This document shows positions 35,445 to 43,301 of a stretch of DNA of 64,000 bases, piece by piece. Made by a program: the position numbers and the translations under genes. Location of the stretch: contig NZ_JADCKA010000002.1 of assembly GCF_014982745.1 (NCBI RefSeq), positions 186,001-250,000 on the forward strand, read 5' to 3'. This DNA is from Gallibacter intestinalis. GTDB lineage: Bacteria > Bacillota > Clostridia > Peptostreptococcales > Anaerovoracaceae. Within the stretch, counting starts at the first letter, position 1, and each line of letters begins with the position of its first letter. The notes beneath the pieces are model-generated. The model did no database searches and had not been told where the DNA came from. It worked only from the letters and a program-made list of their open reading frames with translations.

Positions 35445-35518
35445 TATCTTTCCTCCGTTCGTATTTCCCTATAATAGATTATTTTACTATATTTTGTATG
35501 TTTCGTGCCACTAAAATA

Positions 35519-35551
35519 TAAAAAAGACCGGCATATTTTGTGCTGCCGGTC
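35519..35551 (-). terminator. Terminator after the AGCS symporter gene
   Basis: GACCGGCA and TGCCGGTC form an 8-bp GC-rich stem with a 10-nt loop, followed on the minus strand by TTTTTTAT. Confidence 0.9.
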
Positions 35552-35604
35552 CTGAATCATCATTCCTTTGTTTCCATTGATAAGTTATAAGTTCTATTTA
35601 AAAT

Positions 35605-37044
35605 TTATTTGTTATTTAGCGTTTCAAAGCCGTCTACCTGCCCCAGGGCTGCCCTCTTAAAATAGCTTCTTGTTTCAGCTACTATTACTCCGTTAAGAGC
35701 AAGCAGAGCTATCAAGTTAGGCAGAGCCATAAGGGCATTTAATATATCCGCAACGGCCCATACAGTATTTAAGGTCAGGAAAGGACCTGCGAAAACGGCA
35801 AACACATAAAGCCATCTGTAGCCGATAACCGCTTTCATATTGCCCTTCATAAGGTATTCAAAGCATCGTTCACCATAATAGTTCCATCCGAGGATTGTTG
35901 TAAAGGCAAACAGTGCCAGACATACCATAAGCAGGAATGCTCCCACCTGATTTCCCCAAGGGAGACCTTCTCCGAAGGCTGTAGCAGTCATTGCCGCACC
36001 TTCTGCACTTCCCTTGTAAGCTCCTGTAACCATTATAGTGAGACCTGTCATATTACAGATGATTACAGTATCTATAAATGTTCCTGTCATAGACACAAGG
36101 CCCTGTCTTACAGGCTCCTTTGTTTTGGCTGCCGCAGCAGCTATAGGTGCACTACCAAGACCTGCTTCGTTGGAGAATATACCTCTTGCAACGCCGCTTG
36201 ACATGGCCGCCAGCATAGCTCCCACAAAACCGCCTCCTACAGCCTTGAGACCGAAGGCACCTTCAACTATTTCAACTATTGCGCCCGGTATCGCCTTGTA
36301 ATTGAATACGAGTATCAAAAGGCATACCGTAACATATATTATTGCCATAAAAGGCACCAGTTTTTCAGAAATCTTAGCAATTCTGGATATACCTCCTATG
36401 ATTACCACTATTACGATTGCGGTAACGACAATTGCAGCTATCACCGTTGCAATGGATATGTCATTTCCAAAAATACTTACGGTGTGTTCCATATTAGGGT
36501 CAGCAAAGTTCTGTACTGCCGATGCTATACCGTTCATCTGAGTGGCTGTTCCTATTCCAAGGGCTCCTGCCAATGCACCAAAGATGGCAAACATTATCGC
36601 TAACCATTTCCATCTGCTACCCATACCGTGTTCTATATAGCAGAACGGACCGCCTAGCTTATGTCCATCAGGCATCGTCACTCTGTATTTAAGAGCCAAT
36701 ACACCTTCAGAATACTTAGTAGCCATACCAAGACATGCAGCTGCCACCATCCAGAACAGTGCTCCCGGCCCGCCAAGTCCAATGGCCGTTGCAACACCTA
36801 CGATATTACCCGTTCCGATTGTCGCCGCCAAGGCCGTACACAATGCTCCGAAGCTAGTTACATCTCCTTCATCGCTCTCTTCATTTTTAACAGCGAACTT
36901 AAGAGCTCTGCCCAGCTTTCTGAACTGTAAAAATCCAAGTCTGCACGAAAGGAACAGACCTGTTCCCATGATTGCCACCATCAGAGGCACACCCCAGATG
37001 GCACCGTCGATGATCTGAATGATCTCCGCAATCTTTGCACCCAT
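35605..37044 (-). CDS. Alanine/glycine:cation symporter (AGCS family)
   Basis: The 479-residue protein has about ten to eleven membrane segments. It shows the AGCS signatures ALAATIGTGNIVGVATAI and GVARGIFSNEAGLGSAP. It imports glycine or alanine with Na+ or H+. The frame extends upstream into the riboswitch, but the ATG at 37044 has a GGAGGAGG site and gives the usual start. A glycine riboswitch in the leader makes glycine the likely substrate. It is monocistronic, with a promoter at 37255-37283 and a terminator at 35519. Confidence 0.94.
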   Translation of the reverse strand: MGAKIAEIIQIIDGAIWGVPLMVAIMGTGLFLSCRLGFLQFRKLGRALKFAVKNEESDEGDVTSFGALCTALAATIGTGNIVGVATAIGLGGPGALFWMVAAACLGMATKYSEGVLALKYRVTMPDGHKLGGPFCYIEHGMGSRWKWLAIMFAIFGALAGALGIGTATQMNGIASAVQNFADPNMEHTVSIFGNDISIATVIAAIVVTAIVIVVIIGGISRIAKISEKLVPFMAIIYVTVCLLILVFNYKAIPGAIVEIVEGAFGLKAVGGGFVGAMLAAMSSGVARGIFSNEAGLGSAPIAAAAAKTKEPVRQGLVSMTGTFIDTVIICNMTGLTIMVTGAYKGSAEGAAMTATAFGEGLPWGNQVGAFLLMVCLALFAFTTILGWNYYGERCFEYLMKGNMKAVIGYRWLYVFAVFAGPFLTLNTVWAVADILNALMALPNLIALLALNGVIVAETRSYFKRAALGQVDGFETLNNK

Positions 37045-37110
37045 AAAAAATTCCTCCTCCATATGTATAGAATAACGATTCATTCGGAGAGAGGACAAAA
37101 CAAAAATATG

Positions 37111-37198
37111 CTCTGTCCGTTTGCCTGAGAGATCGGATTGTCTGCGAAATATTTCAATCCTTACACCTTCGGCACTCCACTTAAGGAGTTCTCCAGAG
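37111..37198 (-). promoter_or_regulatory. Glycine riboswitch, single aptamer
   Basis: On the minus strand the conserved elements occur in order: CTCTGGAG to start P1, GTGCCGAAGG, a variable arm (AAGGATT ... AATCC), then ATCTCTCAGGCAAA and GGACAGAG closing P1. These are the hallmark sequences of the gcvT-type glycine aptamer. Only one aptamer is visible, with no second GCCGAAG/CAGGCAAA set within 150 nt either side. It lies between the promoter and the AGCS symporter start. No clear terminator follows, so the switch may act on translation or through a less obvious hairpin (37084-37110). Confidence 0.92.
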
Positions 37199-37254
37199 AT
37201 TTTGTCGTTCCACAATATAAAACGCAGCCCATATACTGCGGACCGATTGGGTCT

Positions 37255-37283
37255 ACTGTATCACAGACTGCGTCGCTTCTCAA
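37255..37283 (-). promoter_or_regulatory. Promoter for the riboswitch-symporter transcript
   Basis: Minus-strand TTGAGA (37278-37283) and TACAGT (37255-37260) have a 17-nt spacer, with TGA forming an extended -10. A CGCAG/CTGCG hairpin followed by TTTTATATT lies between it and the aptamer. Confidence 0.5.
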
Positions 37284-37323
37284 TCTAACTGTTTCATTAG
37301 TCTATATTTTCATCAGATTCACA

Positions 37324-38454
37324 TTATTTGGATTCTTTGGATTTTTCAGATTCTTTCTGACTATTTTCAATTCCGTTGTCAACTACAAACTGAGCAACCT
37401 TTTCGCTTAAAGTAGCAGCTTTAATATTGTCCTTTCCTGCCACATCCTCATAGGACTTACCGTTAGCTTCTTCATAGCTTTCTTCGGTATATCCGTACTG
37501 AGCTAAAATTTCTTTGATGTAGTTCTTATAGTCTGATCTGGAAACATCAATATCTTCCTGATCTGCTATATAGTACATTATCATTTCCTGCTTAACCTGC
37601 ATTTTGCAGTATTCTTCAAGCTGAGTATTAAAGGTTTCCTTATCAAGACCCAGACTCTGTTCGATATAATCATCCAGAGTCATATTATTGCTCTGAGCAA
37701 CCTCTTCATACATTGCTGTTGTTTCGTCGATTGCTTCCTGCAGCTGTTCTTCAGGATAAAGGTCGTTACCTTCATCATCCTGCTTCATTATGCTCTGATC
37801 AACTAAATCCTGCCATACTTCGCTTCTCTTTTCGGCATTTGCCTGCTGCTCCTTGGATTCAGTAAGCTCCTTTTTAACTTCAGCCTTGTATTCCTCAACG
37901 GTATCAACATCGCTGTTTTCCTTTACGAATTTTTCGTCAAGTTCTGGAATCTTTTCTTCCTGCTTTGAGTTGATTTTTACTGCAAACACAGCATCCTTGC
38001 CGGCCAAATCCGCCTGACTGTAGTTTTCTGGGAAGGTAACCTTGATGTTCTTTGTAGTTCCTACCTCTGCTCCGATAAGTCCAGATTCAAATCCGTCTAT
38101 AAATGTTCCGGAGCCAATTGTAAGGTCTCTGCCTTCCTCTTCGCCTCCGTCAAACTTTACGCCGTTTATGGAACCGGAATAATCAATATTGATTGTGTCG
38201 CCGTCTTCAACTGTTCCCTTTGTCACATCTTCAACTGTCTTTTCAGCTTCAAGTCTTGAGTTAATCTCTGTCTGAAGTTCATCGTCAGTTACACTTACTG
38301 TTACTGGCTCTACCTTCATAGCCTTGTAGTCGGCAACTTCAATATAATCGGTAATCTCCACACCGCTGTACGGATTGCCGCAGGATGTAAGTGTAAGAGT
38401 AAAGGCCGTCATAAGACATACAGCCAGTGATAATGCTATCTTCTTGTATTTCAT
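37324..38454 (-). CDS. Trigger-factor-like FKBP peptidyl-prolyl isomerase, lipoprotein
   Basis: The 376-residue protein begins with a lipoprotein signal (lipobox LTSC, Cys about 25). It then has an FKBP domain (GDTINIDYSGSINGVKFDGG to the GLIGAEVGTTKNIKVTFPENY segment) and a helical C-terminal domain like that of trigger factor. The ribosome-binding N-terminal domain of trigger factor is replaced by the signal. It should fold or hold exported proteins outside the membrane, like a PrsA or SurA analogue. The start at 38454 has GGAGAG upstream; the longer frame to 38577 crosses the intergenic region. Confidence 0.88.
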   Translation of the reverse strand: MKYKKIALSLAVCLMTAFTLTLTSCGNPYSGVEITDYIEVADYKAMKVEPVTVSVTDDELQTEINSRLEAEKTVEDVTKGTVEDGDTINIDYSGSINGVKFDGGEEEGRDLTIGSGTFIDGFESGLIGAEVGTTKNIKVTFPENYSQADLAGKDAVFAVKINSKQEEKIPELDEKFVKENSDVDTVEEYKAEVKKELTESKEQQANAEKRSEVWQDLVDQSIMKQDDEGNDLYPEEQLQEAIDETTAMYEEVAQSNNMTLDDYIEQSLGLDKETFNTQLEEYCKMQVKQEMIMYYIADQEDIDVSRSDYKNYIKEILAQYGYTEESYEEANGKSYEDVAGKDNIKAATLSEKVAQFVVDNGIENSQKESEKSKESK

Positions 38455-38586
38455 ATATAACTCTCCTGTCCTAATCTGTTTTTTACCGTTAATTATATTA
38501 GCATATTTTACATCTGCTTTCAAAGAAATACAGCCTATGTGACATAATTGTGATATTAACCTGAAATCATTGTTCATTTTGTGAAA

Positions 38587-38605
38587 TAAAAAAGGGCACT
38601 GCCCT
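38587..38605 (-). terminator. Terminator of the infC-rpmI-rplT operon
   Basis: AGGGC and GCCCT form a short stem with a 3-nt loop on the minus strand, followed by TTTTTTATTT. A longer GC-rich region upstream (from 38606 to 38635) may add to the fold. Confidence 0.7.
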
Positions 38606-38645
38606 GAGGATGATGTTCCCCGGTTGCAACGCCCGATTAATATAT

Positions 38646-39002
38646 CTATTTAAGAGCGGCTTTCGCTGTCTCACAGAGTACTGCAAAGCCTGCAGGATCG
38701 TGGATAGCCATTTCGGAAAGCATCTTTCTGTTGATATCAACTCCTGCTTTCTTAAGACCGTCCATCAGTCTGCTGTAGGAGATATCGTTCATTCTCGCAC
38801 CAGCATTGATTCTTGCGATCCACATTCTTCTGTATTCTCTCTTCTTGTTCTTTCTTCCAACATATGCTGAACGCAGGGATCTCATTACTGCAGGATTAGC
38901 AGCCTTGAAAACCTTGCTCTTCTGGCCGTAAAAACCTTTAGCCAGCTTTAAAATCTTCTTATGTCTCTTATGCGCATTTACGCCCTTTTTTACTCTTGCC
39001 AT
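38646..39002 (-). CDS. rplT: 50S ribosomal protein L20
   Basis: The 118-residue basic protein matches L20 over its whole length ([23 protein letters not shown] at the start, [17 protein letters not shown] later). It binds 23S rRNA during early assembly and in Firmicutes also represses its own operon by binding the leader. It is the third gene of the infC operon. Confidence 0.98.
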   Translation of the reverse strand: MARVKKGVNAHKRHKKILKLAKGFYGQKSKVFKAANPAVMRSLRSAYVGRKNKKREYRRMWIARINAGARMNDISYSRLMDGLKKAGVDINRKMLSEMAIHDPAGFAVLCETAKAALK

Positions 39003-39015
39003 TCTTTCTTACCTC

Positions 39016-39216
39016 CTACTTGCTCAGAACACCCTTGATTCTCTTAAGATCCGCACTTGTCAGTGTAGTTGCCTTTCTCAGGCCTCTTTTTCTCTTGGCT
39101 GATTTCTTAGTAAGTATATGGCCTTTATAAGCTTTGTTTCTCTTAACTTTTCCGGATCCTGTAATTTTGAATCTCTTGCATGCGCCTCTGTGAGACTTCA
39201 TTTTATTCTTTGCCAT
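39016..39216 (-). CDS. rpmI: 50S ribosomal protein L35
   Basis: This 66-residue, very basic protein has the L35 signature ([20 protein letters not shown] and [13 protein letters not shown]). It sits between infC and rplT with short gaps and strong ribosome sites. Confidence 0.97.
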   Translation of the reverse strand: MAKNKMKSHRGACKRFKITGSGKVKRNKAYKGHILTKKSAKRKRGLRKATTLTSADLKRIKGVLSK

Positions 39217-39240
39217 CTTTTCTTTCCCTCCTGTGATGAT

Positions 39241-39759
39241 CTATTTTTTATCTGCTTTTGGTGCCAGAATCATAGTCAGGCTTCTTCCTTCAAATTTAGG
39301 CTTCTTTTCGATGTCAGCCACAGGCGAACATACTTCAGCAAACTTTTCCATTACCTCGTAGCCCTTTGCCTGATAGCCCATTTCACGGCCTCTAAATCTT
39401 AAGCTCACCTTTACCTTATCTCCGTCCTTTAAGAACTTAGATGCGGTATTGGCCTTTACATTGATATCGTGGTCTTCGATAAAAGTGCTGAGCCTGATTT
39501 CCTTAACCTGATTATTCTTCTGTTTTTTCTTAGCTTCTTTTTCTCTCTTCTGAAGCTCGTAACGATACTTTCCGTAGTCCAGTATTTTACATACTGGCGG
39601 CTTTGCATTAGGTGATATGTTCACAAGATCGAGGTTTTTTTCATCGGCCAAAGCCAACGCCTCTTCTCTGCTCATAATACCCAGCTGTGTACCATCCTGG
39701 TCTATAACTCGCAGTTCCTTTCCACGGATTTCTTCGTTGATGAAAATTTCTTTACTAAT
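39241..39759 (-). CDS. infC: Translation initiation factor IF-3, AUU start
   Basis: The roughly 172-residue IF-3 has an N-terminal domain (INEEIRGKELRVIDQDGTQLGI), a lysine-rich linker and a C-terminal domain (VKEIRLSTFIEDHDINVKANTA). It keeps 30S subunits free and checks initiator tRNA and start codon. An ATG frame opens at 39789, but its codons overlap the GGGGAGGTG ribosome site. The conserved start ISKE lies 7 nt after that site, encoded by ATT at 39759. An AUU start lets IF-3 repress its own translation, as known for infC in other bacteria. The L20-type leader adds transcriptional control. Confidence 0.93.
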   Translation of the reverse strand: MSKEIFINEEIRGKELRVIDQDGTQLGIMSREEALALADEKNLDLVNISPNAKPPVCKILDYGKYRYELQKREKEAKKKQKNNQVKEIRLSTFIEDHDINVKANTASKFLKDGDKVKVSLRFRGREMGYQAKGYEVMEKFAEVCSPVADIEKKPKFEGRSLTMILAPKADKK

Positions 39760-39793
39760 GGTCTTACACCTCCCCAAAAGCATGTCCACTCAT

Positions 39794-39822
39794 AAAAAAA
39801 GCGGATGATCGAAATCATCCGC
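39794..39822 (-). terminator. Attenuator terminator in the infC leader
   Basis: GCGGATGAT and ATCATCCGC form a perfect 9-bp stem with a 4-nt loop (TTCG on the minus strand), followed by TTTTTTT. It lies between the promoter and the infC ribosome site, so readthrough must be regulated. Confidence 0.93.
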
Positions 39823-39914
39823 CATAAATACACGCCATGCGTGCAATTTACATGATATTAACCCGGCAGCTTTCGCCGTCAAGGTGAGAAGCGGACAACT
39901 TCTTCTTTAACTAC
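39794..39914 (-). promoter_or_regulatory. L20-type autoregulatory leader of infC-rpmI-rplT
   Basis: The roughly 120-nt leader contains GTTGTCCGCTTCTCACCTTG, then GGCGAAAGCTGCC, and ends with the attenuator. This layout matches the Firmicutes ribosomal L20 leader. L20 binding is expected to favour termination. The assignment rests on position and partial recognition of the motif, not on a covariance search. Confidence 0.75.
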
Positions 39915-39920
39915 CCTAGT

Positions 39921-39949
39921 ATATTACCATTGCGACGATGCCGTGTCAA
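39921..39949 (-). promoter_or_regulatory. Promoter of infC-rpmI-rplT
   Basis: Minus-strand TTGACA (39944-39949) and TAATAT (39921-39926) have a 17-nt spacer. The -35 box starts 8 nt downstream of the dfx stop. Confidence 0.85.
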
Positions 39950-39957
39950 TATTTAAT

Positions 39958-40332
39958 TTACAGTTCTTTCTTCCAAAGTCCGTGAAGATTGCAATATTCA
40001 TAAACTGCCACAGGCTTTTCACCATGGAGATTGAATTCTGCTTCAGGTTTTTCACCTGGCTTAAGAGCTCTTCTGTGGCCACCCTTATCTGTTTCAACGA
40101 AGATGAACTGGATGTAATGTGCTTCTTCCATAGGATGTTCTACGCTTCCTACAACTGCCTTGAGAACATCACCTTCAACTGTAACTACTGGTACATGCTT
40201 TTCGTTTGCAGCATCTGTTGTGTTAGGTACCAGTTCCTTCATAGGCTCACCGCAGCAAATCATTGGAACTCCGCTGTCGTTAAGCACGCCTACCATATTT
40301 CCGCAATGTTCGCATCTTAAAAACTTTTTCAT
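39958..40332 (-). CDS. dfx: Desulfoferrodoxin (superoxide reductase)
   Basis: The 124-residue protein has two iron sites. The N-terminal desulforedoxin-like site uses CEHC and the pair CC in MICCGEP. The C-terminal superoxide-reductase site uses the histidines in EKHVP, VEHP and EAHY, plus the Cys and His in YEYCNLHGLW. It reduces superoxide to peroxide without releasing O2, which suits an anaerobe. It is divergent from lexA and has its own promoter. Confidence 0.96.
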   Translation of the reverse strand: MKKFLRCEHCGNMVGVLNDSGVPMICCGEPMKELVPNTTDAANEKHVPVVTVEGDVLKAVVGSVEHPMEEAHYIQFIFVETDKGGHRRALKPGEKPEAEFNLHGEKPVAVYEYCNLHGLWKKEL

Positions 40333-40403
40333 GACATTTCCTCCCGAGATATTCTGTCTCTTTATACGGCTTTATCTGCCGTTATCGTCTAACTGTTGTT
40401 TAT

Positions 40404-40433
40404 ATTATACACCAAAAAACACATTACAAACAA
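40404..40433 (-). promoter_or_regulatory. Probable dfx promoter
   Basis: Minus-strand TTGTTT (40428-40433) and TATAAT (40404-40409) have an 18-nt spacer. The leader carries a small hairpin (AACGGC ... GCCGT) before the GGGAGG site. No PerR-type box is evident. Confidence 0.55.
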
Positions 40434-40453
40434 ATTTATTTCCGTTCTTTTTA

Positions 40454-40467
40454 CGAACATTTGTTTA
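40454..40467 (+). promoter_or_regulatory. LexA (Cheo-type) box at lexA
   Basis: CGAACATTTGTTTA fits the Firmicutes SOS box CGAACRNRYGTTYC closely at the core (GAAC-N4-GTTT). It overlaps the lexA -35 box, which implies autoregulation. Confidence 0.7.
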
Positions 40468-40492
40468 CTTTATGTTTCTTTTATGTTATTAT
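40464..40492 (+). promoter_or_regulatory. lexA promoter
   Basis: TTTACT (40464-40469) and TATTAT (40487-40492) have a 17-nt spacer, with TGT giving an extended -10. Confidence 0.65.
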
Positions 40493-40526
40493 ATTGCCAA
40501 GTAAATGATAATTTTGAGGTGTTTCA

Positions 40527-41165
40527 ATGGATAAACTTAAAGATAGACAACAACAGATACTTAAATACATGAAGGATGAGATAAGGGCCAAAGGCTATCC
40601 CCCAACAGTAAGGGAAATTTGTTCTGCTCTCGGCATCAAATCCACCTCCACCGTGCATAAGGACATAGAGACTCTGGTTAAACAGGGATATATCATTAAA
40701 GACCCATCAAAACCAAGAGCACTTATGGTGGTGGATAATGACGAGGACAGCGCTCCTCCAAGCTATGCAGCTGAGGTTTCCGAAACTGTGGAAATACCGG
40801 TTATAGGCAGGATAGCAGCAGGCACCCCTATTTTGGCAGAGGAAAATGTAGAAGACCACTTCCCTGTTCCGGCAAGATTTTTGCACGGCAAAACAAACTT
40901 CATGCTAAATGTACGCGGCGAAAGCATGATTGAGGCTGGTATCATGGACGGAGATTATATCCTTGTAGAACAGCAGAACACTGCAAACAACGGAGATATG
41001 GTTGTGGCAATGATTGATGGCTTTGAAAGCGAAGCAACCGTAAAAACATTTTATAAGGAAAACGGTCATATAAGACTTCAGCCAGAAAACTCATCCATGA
41101 GCCCAATTATAGTAAATGATGTTACTATCCTCGGCAAAGTGCGCGGAGTATTCAGATATTTTTAA
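40527..41165 (+). CDS. lexA: SOS repressor LexA
   Basis: The 212-residue LexA has an N-terminal winged helix (LKDRQQQILKYMKDEI, GYPPTVREI) and a C-terminal S24 autoprotease domain. The cleavage bond is Ala98-Gly99 in GRIAAGT, and the catalytic pair is Ser133 (RGESM) and Lys173 (ATVKTF). It represses DNA-damage genes until RecA triggers self-cleavage. The RBS is TTGAGGTG and a strong terminator follows. Confidence 0.97.
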   Translation: MDKLKDRQQQILKYMKDEIRAKGYPPTVREICSALGIKSTSTVHKDIETLVKQGYIIKDPSKPRALMVVDNDEDSAPPSYAAEVSETVEIPVIGRIAAGTPILAEENVEDHFPVPARFLHGKTNFMLNVRGESMIEAGIMDGDYILVEQQNTANNGDMVVAMIDGFESEATVKTFYKENGHIRLQPENSSMSPIIVNDVTILGKVRGVFRYF

Positions 41166-41196
41166 TAATACCTCTTAAAATAAAAAAAATATAAAA

Positions 41197-41228
41197 AACG
41201 AGAGCGGTTTTGTCCGTTCTCGTTTTTA
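41197..41228 (+). terminator. Bidirectional terminator between lexA and the YeiH-type exporter gene
   Basis: AACGAGAGCGG and CCGTTCTCGTT form a stem with a 6-nt loop and one mismatch. T runs lie on both sides (TTTTT after it on plus, TTTTTTATATTTTTTTT on minus), so it can serve both convergent genes. Confidence 0.88.
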
Positions 41229-41267
41229 TGTGGGACTGATTTTTAAGAAATCAATGTAAATTGCTAT

Positions 41268-42266
41268 TTAAAACATTCCGAGCACATGCTGCATGCCAAG
41301 GCTCACCGCTGATATTGAAATCCAGCAGCAAAATCCCATAAATATCGGCTTGCCGCCTGTCTTAACCAGCTTGACGATATTTGTGTTCATACCTATGGCA
41401 GCCATTGCCATCACGATAAAGAACTTGCTAAGTTCCTTGATAGGATCAGTGATTGTAGCAGGAAGTGAAAACACAGTAGTAACCACCGCAGCTAGCAGGA
41501 AAAAGAGTATAAACATCGGAAATGCTCTTTTTAAACTGAATGTGTTTTCTCCGCTGTTTTCTTTTTTGGCTGTCCATATTGCTAATACTAAAGTGATAGG
41601 TATGATAGCAAGTGTTCTTGTAAGCTTTACTATTGTCGCAGCATCAAGAGTGTTGCTTCCGTGGATTCCATCCCAAGCAGTTGCAGCTGCCGTTACAGAG
41701 GAAGTATCATTTACTGCAGTTCCCGCAAAGAGTCCGAAGCCTTCGTTTGAAAGTCCCAGCATTCCTCCTAGGGTTGGAAATATAAGCGCCGCAATGACAT
41801 TAAAGAGAAAAATTACCGAAATAGACTGAGCAATTTCCTCATCATTAGCCTTTATAACAGGGGCAGTTGCTGCTATGGCAGAGCCTCCGCAAATGGAAGA
41901 TCCCACGCCTATCAGCGTTGAAATCTTACTGTCCATTTTCATCGCCTTATACAAAATAAATGAAACGATAAGTGAAGTGGCTATGGTGCTTATTATTATC
42001 GGCAATGACTGCTTTCCCTGATAAAGAATATCAGAAAAATTCATTCCGAAGCCAAGCAGCACTACAGCACACTGTAACACCTTCTTTGAAGTGAAGGCTA
42101 TCCCCTCTTCAATCTTATCCTTTTTCTTTATAATTAGCGTCAATATCATTCCGAACAAAATGGCAAACACAGGTCCACCCACAACAGGTACCAGCTTACC
42201 CAGCAGCCATGCCGGTATTGCCACTATCACACAAAAGAGCAATCCTGCCCAGATATTCTTATTCAT
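41268..42266 (-). CDS. YeiH family (UPF0324) putative sulfate/anion exporter
   Basis: This 332-residue protein has about ten membrane segments and the family signatures [27 protein letters not shown] and [14 protein letters not shown]. Members have been proposed as exporters of sulfate or related sulfur anions and are often run by a LysR regulator. The frame extends upstream to 42398 through the promoter region; ATG 42266 has a GGAGATAAAGG site. A LysR gene starts 163 bp away on the other strand, the classical divergent layout. Confidence 0.9.
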   Translation of the reverse strand: MNKNIWAGLLFCVIVAIPAWLLGKLVPVVGGPVFAILFGMILTLIIKKKDKIEEGIAFTSKKVLQCAVVLLGFGMNFSDILYQGKQSLPIIISTIATSLIVSFILYKAMKMDSKISTLIGVGSSICGGSAIAATAPVIKANDEEIAQSISVIFLFNVIAALIFPTLGGMLGLSNEGFGLFAGTAVNDTSSVTAAATAWDGIHGSNTLDAATIVKLTRTLAIIPITLVLAIWTAKKENSGENTFSLKRAFPMFILFFLLAAVVTTVFSLPATITDPIKELSKFFIVMAMAAIGMNTNIVKLVKTGGKPIFMGFCCWISISAVSLGMQHVLGMF

Positions 42267-42428
42267 AGCCTTTATCTCCTCTCTTACGGTGCATATCTTA
42301 TCAGATTTCAATAATAATTTGAAATAATAAATATATATGATACAATAAATTTTACTTATAGTTAAAATGCTACGAAATATTAACATTATATACAGCAAAA
42401 TATTGAATATAGAAATGAGGACTAAAAT

Positions 42429-43301
42429 ATGCTTGATTTCAGAGTAGAAACATTTCTGACTGCCGCAGAAACATTGAATTTCACAAAGACGGCAGCTCTT
42501 TTAAACATAACGCAGCCTGCCGTTTCTCAGCATATCAGATATCTGGAAAAAGAATATGATGCAAAGCTTTTTTCTCAGGAAGGTAAAAAACTATCCCTTA
42601 CACCTGAAGGGATAAAATTAAAGGATGCTCTTATCACCATGAAACTTGATGAAAACCATCTTAAAAATGATATACGAAATCTATCACAAGCTAGACCTCT
42701 GCGATTTGGTGCCACAATGACAGTTGGCGAATTTATGATGCCAAAGGTGCTTATAAATAGACTCTTTACTGCAAGGAGCTTAGATATAACCATGGAGGTT
42801 GCAAACACTGAGACCCTTTTAGCAAAACTTGAAAAAGGCTCCATAGATTTTGCCATTGTGGAAGGATATTTTCCTAAAAGAGGCTACGACAGCATAGTGT
42901 ATTCCAGGGAAAGATATATTCCTGTATGCTCTCGCTACTCCATGTATTCTAAAGGCAAATACTCCTTTGCAGATCTCGCAGGCAGCGCAATAATCACCAG
43001 AGAAAGCGGTTCCGGCACCAGAGAAGTCTTGGAACACGCCCTTATTGAACACAATATGTCCTTTGATGACTTTCACAGCGTAATAGAAATAGGAAATATG
43101 GGAGCCATAAAGAAAATGGTTGCCGGCGATGCAGGCATATCCTTTATGTATGAGGTCGCAGCTTTAGATGAAATTGCAAAAAAAGAGTTATGCCCTATCC
43201 AATTAAAGGATTTTGACATAACTCACGATATTTGCTTTATTTGGAGAAAAAACAGCATATATTCTCATGAAATGGAAAGCATCTATAATTCTTTTATCTG
43301 A
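42429..43301 (+). CDS. LysR family transcriptional regulator
   Basis: The 290-residue protein has an N-terminal winged helix ([28 protein letters not shown]) and a type 2 periplasmic-binding-like effector domain. It resembles the CysL/YeiE branch that controls sulfur transport or YeiH-type genes, though I cannot assign the effector. The AGAAATGAGGA site precedes the ATG. The shared 162-bp gap with the exporter gene is AT-rich and holds several short dyads, with no single clear T-N11-A box. Its stop overlaps the convergent VWA gene by 8 bp. Confidence 0.92.
   Translation: MLDFRVETFLTAAETLNFTKTAALLNITQPAVSQHIRYLEKEYDAKLFSQEGKKLSLTPEGIKLKDALITMKLDENHLKNDIRNLSQARPLRFGATMTVGEFMMPKVLINRLFTARSLDITMEVANTETLLAKLEKGSIDFAIVEGYFPKRGYDSIVYSRERYIPVCSRYSMYSKGKYSFADLAGSAIITRESGSGTREVLEHALIEHNMSFDDFHSVIEIGNMGAIKKMVAGDAGISFMYEVAALDEIAKKELCPIQLKDFDITHDICFIWRKNSIYSHEMESIYNSFI

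Noticed and set aside
37045-37215. N-terminal extension of the AGCS symporter
   Set aside because: The stretch is the glycine riboswitch and leader; the ATG at 37044 has a strong ribosome site and the family N-terminus.
37045-37323. Second glycine aptamer
   Set aside because: Only one set of GCCGAAGG and CAGGCAAA motifs is present.
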